Shown in pieces: positions 35,432 to 46,669 of a DNA stretch of 64,000 nt; within the stretch, counting starts at the first letter, position 1; each line of letters opens with the position of its first letter. The notes beneath the pieces are model-generated. The model was given only the letters and a program-made list of their open reading frames with translations, was not told where the DNA came from and made no database searches. The DNA lies in the NCBI GenBank assembly GCA_020205615.1, contig CM035166.1:79785135-79849134 (forward strand). Direction: 5' to 3'. The translations under genes and the position numbers were made by a program. This DNA is from Panax quinquefolius. Taxonomy: Eukaryota > Streptophyta > Magnoliopsida > Apiales > Araliaceae.

Positions 35432-37100
35432 ATGGCGAGTAAAGAAAACAACGTCTCCGTACCAGAAAAGGCGAAGACCCAACAGTCACACCAGACCACA
35501 TAGGTGCGGGGGTCGGTGAAGGATCGTTTGGGGTCCAGAATTCCAGAGGTTCAGGAGATACCGACTCCTGATCTTCGGCGAAAGCTCTTCCATGGTAGTC
35601 AACACACGCCCCATCAAGCGAGTCAGGCTTACAAGAGTCACTCTTGGGCCCTCATGAGGCATGAAAGAGGGGAGGTAGCCGAGACCAGCGAGAGTTTCTC
35701 CTGAAGAAGAAAATGGAACAGAACAAAGATGCCATGTTGGCACTTCGGCTGCAGCAGGAAGAACTCGAGAGACAGATGGCCAACATGGCCGGGGACCAAG
35801 AAGCTTGTTCCTAGAGGCGTAGGAATCGGAGCCGATCCTTGGCCAATCCCTAACGGGAGAGGAATTTGGAAAGAAAGAAAAGAGCAGGCATAGAAGTCGC
35901 TCCCGGATGACAAGAAAAAAAGAATTTATTTGGCCGAGCGCAGATCGAGCATCCAGCAGATCAAAGCCAAACAAAGAGGGACGCGCTCTCCGACACGGAG
36001 GGATGGACCCGATCATCCCCCCGAAAAGAAGGATCCGACCCCCTTGCCCGAAGAGTGGCAGAACTGGAGAAGTTGTTGGGGACAAAGAACCCGATGGGGA
36101 CACCTTCGGCTTGCCTAGGATCCCCCTTTTCGCTCAAAATCAATCAAGTGACAGCCGATCCAAAAAAGAAGATGCCTCCGATGGAGACATATGACGGACT
36201 GGGAGACCCTTATGACCACTCGGATGGATACGACCAGCTGATGTCATACTATGGACATTTGGATGCAGCCAAATGTCACATGTTTGCTACAACGCTGAAA
36301 AAGAACGCCCGGGAATGGATGGGAACTTTGGCAGCAGGATCAATCGGGTTGTGGAATGATCTTTGAGAAAAGTTCCATGCTCGGTTCGGAAGCAACCGAA
36401 GACGAGGAAAGATCACGGCGTCCCTCATGCGCAGTCCGGCTGAAGTTGATGAGACCCTAAGCCAATATGTAAAGAGGTTTCGGGAGGCGGGGGAAATTGA
36501 GAGCAGAGTCGAACTCTCCACAAGCCCTAGGATTCTTCACCACGGGACTGGACATCGGGAGGTCGAAGAAGTCGGTAAAGGATTTGGTGATCAACCTCCC
36601 ATGGATCTCCACCGAGGCCTTCCATCAGGTGTAAGGGTTTATCGCGAGAAGAAGCTTTGGGTAATTTTAAACCGCATTCTCAGTCTTACGAGAAATCAAA
36701 GGATCGAGACAAACCAAGTTATCAGCGTTCGGACCATAGTCAGTGGAGATCAGACCGACTGAAAAAGAAAAGCTATAACGGAGGAGGGTCAGGAAGTAAT
36801 CGACCTCCACTACCCAATCGTAACGTCAACAAGGTCTACACCCCCTTACTATGGAACGGTCGAAGATTTTGGAGGAGATGAAGAATCAACCCTTCTACGA
36901 ACCCTGCCCAAGACGAACCAAACCCGGAAAGAGGGGTCGGGACAAGTATTGCGAATACCATCAGAGTACTGGGCACTCGACTGAAGCATGCACCCACCTG
37001 ATGGACTTGATAGAGAAAAATGTTCAGAATGGACAGTTGACATGAAGATGTAGTCGGTCGGGTAACTTGATGGCGCTTGAGAAGAAAGCAACGATCACGA
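35432..37100 (+). pseudogene. Tat gag
   Basis: Nucleocapsid/capsid polyprotein of the element. ATG at 35432 (MASKENNVSV), then a TAG at 35501-35503 in frame, a continuing stretch to 35704, and a shift before LKKKMEQNKD-like sequence. The gag core is open at 36055-36366 (LGDPYDHSDGYDQLMSYYGH, WMGTLAAGSIGLWNDL). It stops at TGA 36364-36366 (a likely CGA to TGA change) and continues in frame from 36367. A later shift lies near 36510. The C-terminal knuckle, with C-x2-H...H-x4-C spacing (YCEYHQSTGHSTEAC), is at about 36958-37005, a form usual in Tat gag. Confidence 0.85.
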
Positions 37101-37179
37101 TCAGGATACCCAGCCTCCGCAGAACCCTCCCGCCCGAGGCGTAATTGATGTCATTTCGGGGGGTTCCATCGGACGGGCA

Positions 37180-37735
37180 ACGGAAAGGAAAAGAAGTGGG
37201 CATTTGGGAGCAGTGCTATCGGTTACGGGGTTGACTACTAGAAAAGATCAAGCATATCCTGGAACGTCTGTCTCATTCTCGGACGAGGATTACCCGACAG
37301 ATCTCATCGAGCCACATGACGGCGCACTAGTGATAATGGCTCAGATCGGGATAGTTGATATGAAACGGATGATGATAGATAATGGGTCCTCGGTCGACAT
37401 CCTATATACTCATGCCTACCAGAGGCTGGACCTACAAGGAAAGAAGATGGATTTGGGAGGGGAAGAACCCTTGTACGGTTTTAATAGAGACCCGGTGTAT
37501 GTGTCAGGTACTATTGAACTGCCAGTCAAGTTCGGCACAGCACCCAATCAGGTTGAAATAATGGTCAAATTTTTCGTCGTACAAGTAGATTCGACATACA
37601 ATGCGATCACCTTGGCAGCTCTACAAGCAGTAACGTCCATACCCCACTTCAAAATCAAGTTTCCAACACCGAACGGGATCGGGGAGGTAAAAGGTGATTT
37701 AGATATAGCAGAAGGTGCTTATTTAACGACTTGAT
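37180..37735 (+). pseudogene. Tat aspartic protease
   Basis: Processes the polyprotein. Open over 37204-37734 (176 codons). The active site reads IDNGSSVDILY near 37377-37410, that is Asp-Asn-Gly-Ser in place of the usual Asp-Ser/Thr-Gly, a variant frequent in this clade. It is separated from RT by a short frame-shifted segment around 37735-37770. Confidence 0.85.
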
Positions 37736-38812
37736 TTCTTCAGGGTCGGGATCGAGAAGCGTAAATGCACAATGGCCATCGAGATCGAACCATTCATTGA
37801 GGGTAGTACAGAACCACTCGCTCTTCCTGCCGAAGAAACCGAGGATATAGAGCTGGTGCCAGGGAAGAAAGAAAAATTGATCAAGATCGGGTCAGGGTTA
37901 ACAGAATTTTTCAGGATCGGATTGATAGAATTACTCCAAGTCTACGCCGACATCTTCGCATGGGAGCCGAGTGATATGCCCGGGGTAAGTGAATCGATGG
38001 CCCTACACAGACTACACGTAGACCCGAGCAAGAAACGAGTTATACAAAAGCGAAGAATTTTCGCCCCAGAAAGGCAAAAAATAATTGATGAAGAGATTGC
38101 CAAACTTTCGGAGGCCGAATTCATCTTCGAGATTGATTACCCGGAGTGGTTGGCCAATGTGGTATTGGTCTAGAAGCAGAACGGGAAGTGGAGGTTGTGC
38201 ATTGACTACACGGATTTAAACAGGGCATGTCCGAAGGATTTCTACCCTTTGCCTAACATAGATCAATTGATCGACGCCACTTCGGGATACGGTATGTTGA
38301 GTTTCATGGATGCATTCTCAAGATACCACCAGATTTCAATGAATAAGGAAGATATCCTGAAGACCAGTTTCATCACACATCGGGCAATATACGTGTACCG
38401 GAAAATGACCTTCGGGCTATTGAATGCCGGGGCGACTTATCAGCGGATGATGAATTTTGTATTCACAAAACAATTAGGGAGGAGTATGGAGGTCTACGTA
38501 GACGACATGATCGTAAAAAGCATGTCAGTCCGTGATCATCTCGAAGACCTAGAGAACTGTTTCGAGACTGTCAGAAGATGCAAGCTAAGGTTGAACCCGA
38601 CTAAATGTACGTTCGGATTGGGATCGGGAAAGTTCCTCGGGTATTTGGTCAGCAAAAGGGGAATAGAAGCAAACCCAGAGAAAATCCAGGCAGTCCTTGA
38701 TATGAGATCTCCGAAGTCTTACAAGGATGTGCAGAGGTCGACAAAGCGGATCGCGCCCTTCAAGGTTCGTCTCAAATCCAATTTGAGATGCCTTCCATTT
38801 TTAACACCTTAA
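37736..38812 (+). pseudogene. Tat reverse transcriptase
   Basis: Open over 37772-38173, a TAG at 38171-38173 (in place of a Lys codon), then the same frame to 38812. Motifs: DYTDLNRACPKDFYPLP, FMDAFSRYHQI, FGLLNAGATYQRMM and the catalytic YVDDMIVKS (38495-38521). The rest continues LNPTKCTFGLGSGKFLGYLV. One premature stop apart, the polymerase palm is intact. A shift near 38760 leads into RNase H. Confidence 0.92.
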
Positions 38813-39300
38813 AAGGGCCCAAAAACGCGAAAAGCTTTCAGTGGACTTCAGAATGCGAAGACGCGTTCCAAGGGATCAAACAATATTTGTCTTCGACACC
38901 ACTGTTGATGAAACTGATCCCTTCGGAACCTTTATATCTGTATTTGGCAGCAAGTTCGATGGCAGTGGGAGCAGCATTGGTTCGAGACAAAGGGGGAAAT
39001 CAGTTCCCAGTATACTACGTCAGCCATGTGCTTCGAGACGCAGAAATTCGATACCCAAACCTGGAAAAATTCGCCTATGCTTTGATCATAGTAAGCAGGA
39101 AACTTTGACATTATTTCCAGGGTCGGGTGGTGGTGGTATACACGGATCAGCCGTTGAAGAAGATTCTACATCGACCAGAGGTTTCGAGAAGATTGGCAGC
39201 ATGGGTAATGGAACTAACATAGTTTGCGTTGGAGTATTAACCCCGAACAACAATCAAAGGGCAGGCATTAGCAGACTTCGTCGTGGAATGTTCGTTCTCA
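38788..39300 (+). pseudogene. Tat first RNase H (Gypsy type)
   Basis: The open piece 38788-39108 holds FQWTSECEDAF, PLYLYLAASSMAVGAALVRD, PVYYVSHVLRDAEIRYP and LEKFAYALIIVSRKL. Two or more shifts follow before the second RNase H. In Tat elements this domain is usually degenerate, its role having passed to the second RNase H. Confidence 0.85.
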
Positions 39301-39760
39301 GAACCGGATGTGGGATCGGTGACTGAAACGCAACACATAAGGGCTTCATGGATACTATATGTCGATGACTCATCAACATCGGACATCAGCGGCGCCGGGG
39401 TCATACTGACAAGCCCCGAAGGGTTCAAAGTCCAACAAGCAATTCGGTTTTAGTTCAAAGCGACCAACAACGAAGCAGAATACGAGGCCATTCTAGCTGA
39501 GTTGAAGTTGGCCCGAAGCCTAGAAGTACAAAATCTGGTCATCTATAGTGATTCACATTTGGTCATCAAACAGATATCGGGGGAGTACGAGGCCCGGGGG
39601 GCAAGAATGACAAAGTATTTGGCCGAAACAAAAAATAAACTGACATACTTCAGCTTAGTCAGCTGTCAGGGAGTGGATCAATCCGACAACACAGTAGCAG
39701 ATACCTTGGCTCGACTGGCAACGACTGAAACAAGTTCCTTTAGCGGCTCGGTGTATCTGG
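39301..39760 (+). pseudogene. Tat second RNase H (archaeal-like aRNH)
   Basis: Starts ASWILYVDDSSTS at about 39343. Acidic residues are visible in order: D in YVDD, E in NEAEYEA, D in IYSDSHLV and D in VADTLARLA. A TAG at 39451-39453 interrupts the frame; after it the frame runs through into integrase (39502-40560). Dual RNase H domains are a known property of Tat elements. Confidence 0.85.
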
Positions 39761-41047
39761 AAATATTGGAGCAGCCAAGTGTTCCGAAAGAGGAGGCACT
39801 ATGTGTGGATCGGTTGGACTGCTGGCTCACACCTTACATCTTCTACTTGGCAGATGGGGTACTGCCTTCGGATCGCATTCTAGCAAGGAAGATCAAGCAC
39901 AGAAGTTCAAACTTTGTACTCATCGATGGAGATCTGTACCGAAGGGCCTTTAGCTCTCCATTACTTAAGTGTTTAACACCATCAGAAGAGAATTATGCAC
40001 TTCGGGAGGTACACGAAGGGATTTGCGGGGATCACATGGGGGCCAAGTCACTGGCACATAAAATTCTGAGGCAGGGGTATTACTGGCCGACCATCTACAC
40101 AGAGGCCAAGGAACTCATCAGAAGGTGTCCCAAATGTGAGCTGAATAGCAATATCCCCCATCAACCACCCGAAGAGCTCTACTCAGTCCTGTCCCTGATT
40201 CCTTTCGCAGTATGGGGAATCGACCCTTTGCCGAAGGCCAAGGGGCAAGTCAGTTTTATAATAGTGGCTATTGACTACATGACAAAGTGGGTAGAAGCCA
40301 AAACACTACAGAAGATCATCGAACAAGAATGCCTGAAATTTCTGAAAGAAGGAGTAGTATATCGGTTCGGCATTCCGATAGCAGTAGTCTCGGACAATGG
40401 CAGACAGTTCGTGGGATCAAAATTCGAACGTTTTCTGAAAGAATTGGGGATTCAACACCGGAAGACTTCAGTTTCCCACCCTCAATCGAACGGTCAAGTA
40501 GAAGTGACCAACCGAACCCTACTCAACGGAATAAAAAGAAGATTGGATGAGTTGAATTAAGGGTCGATGGCCTGAGGAACTACTCAGTGTTTTGTGGGCA
40601 TATCGGACAACTCCGAGAACAACCACTGGAGACTCTCCTTTCCGACTGGCTTACGAAACCGATGCACTCATACCAGTCGAGATCGAGTCCCCCACTCTTC
40701 GGGTCAGTCAATACAAAGAACTATACAACGATGAAGGTCTAAAAATGAATTTGGATCTACTGGATGAAGCCCAAGACTTGGCCATGCTGAGATTGGCTAT
40801 TTATCAACAGAGAACAGCCCGACACTACAATCAGAAGGTGAAGCTGAGAAGGTTTGAGGTAGGAGACTTTGTGCTTCGGGAAGCAGAGGCATCGACCCCC
40901 CAGAACACATACAAGCTAATGCCTAACTAGGAGGGGCCTTATGAGGTAGTGGATGTGCCGAAGCCAGGGACTTACCGGCTTCGAGCAATGGATGGGTCTG
41001 AGGTAAAGAATACATGGCATGCTGGAAGACTTAGAAAATATTACTAG
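39761..41047 (+). pseudogene. Tat integrase
   Basis: HHCC zinc domain: H-x8-H in VHEGICGDHMG-like sequence near 40008 and C-x2-C (CPKC) near 40127. Core: first Asp in WGIDPLPKAKG (shortened by two or three residues against relatives), second in VVSDNGRQF, Glu in NGQVEVTNRTLL. The frame stops at TAA 40558-40560, resumes shifted at 40592 (VLWAYRTTPRTTTGDSPF), has a TAG at 40928-40930 and ends at 41045-41047. Confidence 0.92.
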
Positions 41048-41161
41048 TAAATGCATGTTTATTTTCCCCTTCATTTATGTAATTTATGCAATTTATCAAT
41101 GGAATAAAAACTTCTCTTCGAGAAATACTTGTACTTCATTTGAATTTGCACTACTTTACCA

Positions 41162-41440
41162 ATCAGACACGCTTCGGACATAAACTGATCAGACAGTCCG
41201 GAGGGACCTAACTGATCAGAAAAAGTCACAAGTTTAACTGATTGACAAAGTTACACATCCGATCAGATAAGCTTCGAGCGTAAAACGATCAGACAGTCCG
41301 AAAGAACTTAACTGATTAGTAAACGCCACAAGTATAACTGATCGATAAAGTTATAAATCCGATCCTATAAGCTTCAGACATAAATTGACCAGACAGTCAG
41401 AAATGACCTAACTGTTCGATGAAAGTCAAGCAAAATTAAT
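41162..41440. repeat. Three 100-bp tandem repeats in the Tat 3' spacer
   Basis: Units start near 41162, 41262 and 41361. Each carries a cycle of GATCAGA(T/C)A-GCTTC, ACAGTCC and TAACTGAT. They lie between the end of pol and the end of the antisense ORF. Hypervariable tandem repeats in this place are known from Tat elements. Confidence 0.75.
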
Positions 41441-41595
41441 CGAGATAACAACTTAGAACAATTTTTTACTATTCATATCAAACATGTTTTACAATTCTTT
41501 CTCAGACAGGTTTCGGATACATACACCATCAGCCTAACAGATCGAGCGAATGACAAAACTAAGAAAAGAAAAATTACAAGTATGAAAAACAGACA

Positions 41596-43772
41596 CTAAG
41601 GTGGACCATCATCAGCTTCGGCGTCGGATTCCTCATCGGAGGAGTCAAGGATTGAGGCGTCCAGTCCGGCATCAACAAGCTTTGCTCGGGCCTTCTCCCG
41701 ATAAGCTTCGACACCTTTGGCAAACTGGGCCATGATCTTATCAGTCAAGGCAGGCGAATCCTTGTATTCTTTGATAGCTGCATGCTTGATGACGGCCTGC
41801 TCCTCTAACATAGCATTGTTCGACCGGATCAGCGTCCTCAGCTGGTCCTGCATCGTGCCGAACTGGTCCTCGATGGTGTGAAGATTTCCCACCAAGGCCT
41901 TGTTCTCCTCAGCCAGCAGCTCCTTATCTTGCACCAGCTTCTTGGCATGACCGTCGAGGCCGACGAACTCCTGTTGAAGTAGAGCATGTTGTTCTTCGAG
42001 TTCGGTGATCCAACGATTAGCCTTGGTTACCTTGTTACGAGTGTCGGCATGCAGATCTCTCTCTCTTCAATTCAGAATCCCGACCTCGCAACTCGGCCTC
42101 GAGAAGCGACACGTCATGTCTCAGCTGCATCTCCTTTTTGGTAGATCGGGCCAAAGAAGGGATAGCCCGAGCAAAGATGGCATTGGCCTAAATACAAAAG
42201 ATACATCAGTCAGGCAAAATACGACATAACGTTAAAGGAAAGGCCGGTAAGGTGATCGGACATACCTGACACTGGGCTCGGATATAGGTCACAAGGAACT
42301 CTTCAGAAGAAGAGTTCTTGAACCGTTCGTCGTCGCCCGGGAGCTTAAAATGGTCTAACAGGTTGAAGGGGAATATGTCCCCTGGACTCTTTGACCAAGA
42401 TGTGGCTCATGACCCTTGGGAAGAACTGGCCGTCGAGGTAGGGGTCGACCCAGGGATCGGGCCACCCACCGCATCATTAGGAGTAGGGCCTTCGGTATGC
42501 CGAGGTTTCTTCAGTGGGGGTTCGAGGGGTAAATCCTTTGTCTCCTTCGAATCCTCGACCACCGTTACTATGGTAGAAGGCGGGGGAGCTGGTTTTGGAG
42601 CTGGTTTCGGCTGGAACGAAGAGATGGCCTGGGGGGGGGGCTCGGGCAGAAGATTTCTTTGCCTTTTTCAGCAAGGCCATCTTGTCAGCCCCCTTCATCT
42701 TCAGCACATTCTTTGTGGAAGGTTCGGTTTTGGAGGATGCGAGAATAGGACCTGTGGATGACCCGACAGATAATTCGGTAAGGAGAGTAGCCTCATCTTC
42801 GGGAGAATCATCAGCAGCAGGAGGATGGATGGGCTCGCAATGATTGGTAGAGGGGTCAAAGATGCATCAGCCTCATCGGGCTTGAAGATAGTCACTACAA
42901 CAGAAGATACAGAGGTTAATAAAAAGGCAGTAAGGGGTCAGGAGGGTAAGAAAAAGAGCTCGGGATCATTACTTACGGCCATGTTCGTAGAGCCAGGATT
43001 CGTTGGACACGATCCCAAGACCCCAACTAGTTTGCTTTAGCAGCGAGTAGAACTTCTTGAAGGTGGCAGAGCGACCCTTCGGGAACTTAGTTACCTTCAA
43101 GGGCTGATCTTCGGGACAGGCCTAGTTCGGTAACAGGTTGAGGTCGGTTCCCTTCATGAAGAACCACTGTTCATGCCACCCTTTATTGCTCGAAGGGGTC
43201 TTCACGAAGGTGGCTCGGCCAGGCACGCGGTTCAGATGGCGTAGGCCGGGTTCCTTCGATCGACCGACAGAAAACAGGACAAAGAAGAAGTCCAAACCCG
43301 AAGAGATGCCAGCTTCTTGGCACAGGGCAATGAAGTTGATCAGCTGGATGTAGGAGTTCGGAGCCAGCTGCGAGAACCCGATCCCGTCCAGACAGAGGAA
43401 GGAGGAGATAAATTCGTGGAGGGGGAACCGAACCCCATACTTCAGGGCATAGAGATGGACGACCATCCAACCCCCTTCGGGACGCCAGAACATCCTTTCA
43501 TTCGGCTCAGCCACCCGAAGCTTGTACTCTTGGGGAATATTGAATACGGTTCAAATGTCGGACAGCTGGGATTGGGTGATGGTCGACACGGTGTTGATAA
43601 TCGCGTAGTCGGTCTCGGAGGCATAGAGACAGCGAATTCGAGTATCGGCACTCTCAACAGGGATGTTGGCCGGAGCCTTTGGTAACTCGACCTGGACCAG
43701 GTCACCGGAGGTGATGGTAGCGGCGCCGGTGAGGATAATAGTTGGGGGCGAAGGAACACCAGAATCAGCCAT
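41596..43772 (-). pseudogene. Tat antisense ORF (aORF) with two candidate introns
   Basis: Read on the minus strand: ATG at 43772 (MADSGVPSPPTIILTG). Exon 1 to 42977 contains WRPEGGWMVVHLYALKYGVR, LHEFISSFLCLDGIGFSQLA and SYIQLINFIALCQEAG, which resemble the plant 'putative gypsy-type transposon' domain (Pfam PF04195). Candidate intron 1 is 42976-42895 (GTAAGT...TTGTAG) and intron 2 is 42265-42188 (GTATGT...ATTTAG). The last exon encodes a coiled-coil-like Glu/Lys/Leu-rich protein ending in an acidic tail (SSDEESDAEADDGPP) with stop at 41596-41598. In-frame stops: TGA at 43551-43553 and TAG at 43122-43124; small shifts near 42700 and 42040. Function is unknown; antisense ORFs are a known feature of some Tat elements. 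Confidence 0.78.
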
Positions 43773-43928
43773 TAGATTGAAGACGCACACGTGAAGATAA
43801 TCGAAAAGGTTGGAATCAGAGAGTTGGTGGAACTGGGATGCTCGCCGGAAATTGCCCTTGCCGAAAAAAGTTGCAGAAAGATTTGAAATGGATAAGGGTG
43901 CGAAAAAGTGACAGTGATAGGTGTCAAG

Positions 43929-43943
43929 GGACTTATATAGAAC
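43929..43943 (-). promoter_or_regulatory. Candidate antisense TATA box for the aORF
   Basis: TCTATATAAG on the minus strand, about 160 bases upstream of the aORF ATG at 43772. Start would be expected near 43900. It lies inside the element, so the aORF may have its own promoter rather than depending on a flanking one. Confidence 0.55.
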
Positions 43944-44120
43944 GCCTGACACGGTTTCCCAAGGCGACTATTTATGACAGGTGGAGCCCAGTCTTGGGGA
44001 AACGTGTACCGGCTCATGAATCAAAGAGAAACCGCTTGGGTTCCCAAGACAGCTCATCATCACTGGGCGCGACTATTCAAAATCGTGTCCTTTCAAGTCT
44101 CATGTCATAAATATCTTATA

Positions 44121-44138
44121 ACAAGAGACTGGGGGCAA
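44121..44138 (+). promoter_or_regulatory. Tat polypurine tract
   Basis: ACAAGAGACTGGGGGCAA directly before the right LTR. It has a purine-rich core with two interruptions, and would prime plus-strand synthesis. Confidence 0.65.
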
Positions 44139-44812
44139 TGTTCAGGAGTGTTTTACCGACCCTCATGTTGGCTGTATGCCTGAGCTGGAGTCGAGGGAGT
44201 TGGGCCGATATGGCCGAAGACATATAGGAGGTCGGGGACGTACGGGTTCGGATACCCGAGCCCAATAGGCCAGGATCCGATGGTGATCATGGAGTTCGGG
44301 GTCGGGTCTTCGCGTCCTCAGGACCGAGACCCGGGCCAGTGTTTATGATGCTTGATGGGTTGGGCCTATGCAGTCGGACGGCCCACATGCAGAGTTGGAA
44401 GTGATAAGGGGTCTACGTGATTAAGGGTCCAAACCCTAATCATATGTCAAACAAGGCAACTCCAAAGGTAGTATTTGAAAGGGATTCCACTTGCACCTTT
44501 TAAAGAGATTGTGTTGGACCCAAATATGGGTAACTACCATACTTAGGAGTCCTATTCCAACTCGGAGAAGGAGGCTAAGGCAGTGAGAGTATTATAAATA
44601 CCAGGCCAAGGTTACAATTAAGAGGTAATACATCTTTGAGCACTAAACACTTAAATCTTCATTGTTAAATCTTGTGAACGGTCTGTACTTATTCTCACAC
44701 CGGAGCTATCCCCCGACGGCACGGCCGTCAAACTTTTGTGTGATCTGTTATTGTGCAAGTTTCAGAGCGTAAATGTTGTGATTGGACGCGTGAACGAAAC
44801 TTGACGTTAACA
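44139..44812 (+). repeat. Right LTR of the Tat element
   Basis: 674 bp, TGTTC...TTAACA ends, TATA box at 44593-44600. Preceded by the polypurine tract at 44121-44138. Confidence 0.9.
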
Positions 44813-44817
44813 CTATC
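44813..44817. repeat. Right target site duplication CTATC
   Basis: Matches 34709-34713. The pre-insertion site would read ...TTGATACTATCATTAG.... Confidence 0.9.
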
Positions 44818-45445
44818 ATTAGTAAAAATGACACTACCATTACAATATACATTTAGCAATATCTTTGTCTTTGTTCCAACTACACTTGACATTTTAAGTG
44901 ATACTAATTATTTCGATAGTATTATTTTTACTCTAATAATATCAATGACCGTAAAACACTAACTTCTTTTGAGTACCAAAAACAAAATTTACAAATGCAC
45001 CTTTTTGTGTGTGGCCTAGAGAGAATATTTTTTAATTATTTTTAAATTTGATAAACATGAGGTGATGTTTTAGTATTAAAATGGTAGGGTTTGTTAACAC
45101 CAGACTTCATAAATAATTGTGATCTTTATTTTTGGCATATTTTTTACAATTAGTAGTGTAAGAGTAAAAATATTATTGTCAGAACAATAATTTCTTTTAA
45201 AATTCTAAGTATCATTAGAATAATTTTAATAATGTCAGTAAATGTATATCTACTCTGATAACATCATTTTTTTTTTTGCTCTGACACCTGCTCTAGAGAT
45301 GAAGAAGAGACGATCATCTTAAAAAGTGTATTTCCTTTTTTCAAAACAAAGACTATAAAACACATTTTTTTAAAAGTCAATACTAATTATTGAAAATAAT
45401 CTAAATTACTGTAATTAATACTTAGAGCATTCACAATAGTTCTCT
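44818..45445. other. Host intergenic DNA, no gene seen
   Basis: AT-rich sequence that continues the flank broken by the Tat insertion. No coding potential was recognised. Confidence 0.5.
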
Positions 45446-45454
45446 AATAAACTC
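45446..45454. repeat. Left 9-bp target duplication AATAAACTC
   Basis: Identical to 46661-46669. Nine bases point to a Mutator-type transposase acting in trans. Confidence 0.88.
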
Positions 45455-45750
45455 GGGTTAAATGCTTTTTCAGTCACCGTACAATATGTCAACTTACAGA
45501 TGGATAACTGAACTTATTTTTCTTACAGTCAACTCACTGTACTCGATTTTATCAACAAAAAGTTAAAAAAAACCGTTAAGTCAGATTGACTTAACGGAAT
45601 AGTACACCTAAGCAGTTGAGTTGTCCAAAAAAAATCCTATGTGACAGTTAGTAAGCGACGTGGCAGTGATGATGTGGATTTGGAGAAAAATTTTAATGAA
45701 AAAATAGAAAAAAATATTTTAAAGTATAATATAAATTTTAAAAATTAGGC
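45455..45750 (+). repeat. Left TIR of the Mutator-like element
   Basis: Pairs with 46365-46660. Inside it 45573-45597 is a perfect hairpin: CCGTTAAGTCA, loop GAT, TGACTTAACGG. This hairpin is not matched in the right TIR, so it is a difference between the two arms. Confidence 0.8.
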
Positions 45751-46364
45751 AAAAAAATAAGAAAATAAATAAAAATATATATTTAATTATTTTTGTAAAA
45801 AATTAGCCAAAAAACAAGAAAATTAGCCAAAATATTTTATTTTATTTTTAATAAAAAAATCAATTATTTTTATTTAAAAAAAAACTGCGTTTATTTTTAT
45901 TTTTATTAAAAACTCGCTTTTTTTAATTAAAAAAATTGAGTTTTTTATTTTTATTAAAAAAATTGCTTTTTATTTTATTTTTAATAAAATTAAAAACAAT
46001 TATTTTTATTAAAAAAGCGTGTTTTTTATTAAAAAATTGGTTTTAATTTTTATTAAAACAAATCGCTTTTTTTATTTTTATTAAAAAAGCTGTTTTTTTT
46101 TATTAATTTTTTTATTAAAAAATCTGCGTTTTATTTTTATTAAAAAATCGCGCTTTTTTATTATTAACAAAAAATAGTGTTTTTTATTTTATTTTTATAA
46201 ACAAAAATCTGCGTTTTTATTTTAAAATTAAAAATTATTTGATAAAAATTATTTGCATGTAAAAGTATAAATTTATTTATTCTAGTTAGAAAAGAAAAAA
46301 ATTTATCATCAAATTGACTCAATTATAAATTTAATGTCCGAATTTGAAAAGATTTTTAATTTTT

Positions 46365-46660
46365 AATTTTTTAATTTTTATAATTTATATTATACTTTAA
46401 AATATTTATTTCATTTTCTTCATAAAAAAGTTTCTACAAATCCACATAATCACTGCCACATCACACAAAGACGCCACATTAGCTTTGTAACGGGCAACTC
46501 AGCAGCTGATGTGTATTGTTTCGTTTAAAGTCAAAGCTTTTAATGGTTAATTTTTTGTTAGTAAAATCGAGTACAATGAGTTGACTGTAAGAAAAAAAAG
46601 TTCAATTATCCATCTGTAAGTTGACATATAGTACGGTGACTGAAAAAGTATTTAACACCC
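46365..46660 (-). repeat. Right TIR of the Mutator-like element
   Basis: Inverted match of the left TIR; diverged in the region that corresponds to the left hairpin. Confidence 0.8.
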
Positions 46661-46669
46661 AATAAACTC
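46661..46669. repeat. Right 9-bp target duplication AATAAACTC
   Basis: Identical to 45446-45454. Confidence 0.88.

Larger units (their letters stand above)
34714..44812 (+). mobile_element. Complete Tat-clade Ty3/Gypsy LTR retrotransposon (10.1 kb)
   Basis: Two LTRs (34714-35369 and 44139-44812) bound an internal part with primer site, gag, protease, RT, RNase H, a second RNase H, integrase, a tandem-repeat spacer and an antisense ORF. CTATC is duplicated at 34709-34713 and 44813-44817. The double RNase H (a degenerate one plus an archaeal-type one) and the 3' antisense ORF are known marks of the Tat clade. The left LTR starts TATTC where the right one starts TGTTC, so its terminal TG has mutated; both LTRs end ACA. 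All sense ORFs carry stops or shifts. Confidence 0.93.
45455..46660. mobile_element. Non-autonomous Mutator-like element with long TIRs
   Basis: Terminal inverted repeats of about 300 bp: GGGTTAAATGCTTTTTCAGT at the left, matched by ACTGAAAAAGTATTTAACACCC at the right with one small indel. The match continues through CACCGTAC, CAACTTACAGATGGATAA, a GTACTCGATTTTA block, GTGGCAGTGAT and ATGTGGATTTG. AATAAACTC is duplicated exactly at both sides (9 bp, the Mutator length). The centre (45750-46365) is extremely AT-rich with TTTTATTAAAAA words; it holds no transposase. Confidence 0.88.

Noticed and set aside
35486..36103. 205-codon minus-strand open frame
   Set aside because: It lies antisense over the Tat gag, has no domain, and the + strand there carries gag motifs.
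42318..42761. 147-codon + strand open frame, Gly/Ser-rich
   Set aside because: It is the reverse of the antisense ORF's second exon, which has introns and a family match; the Gly-rich look comes from GC-rich repeats.
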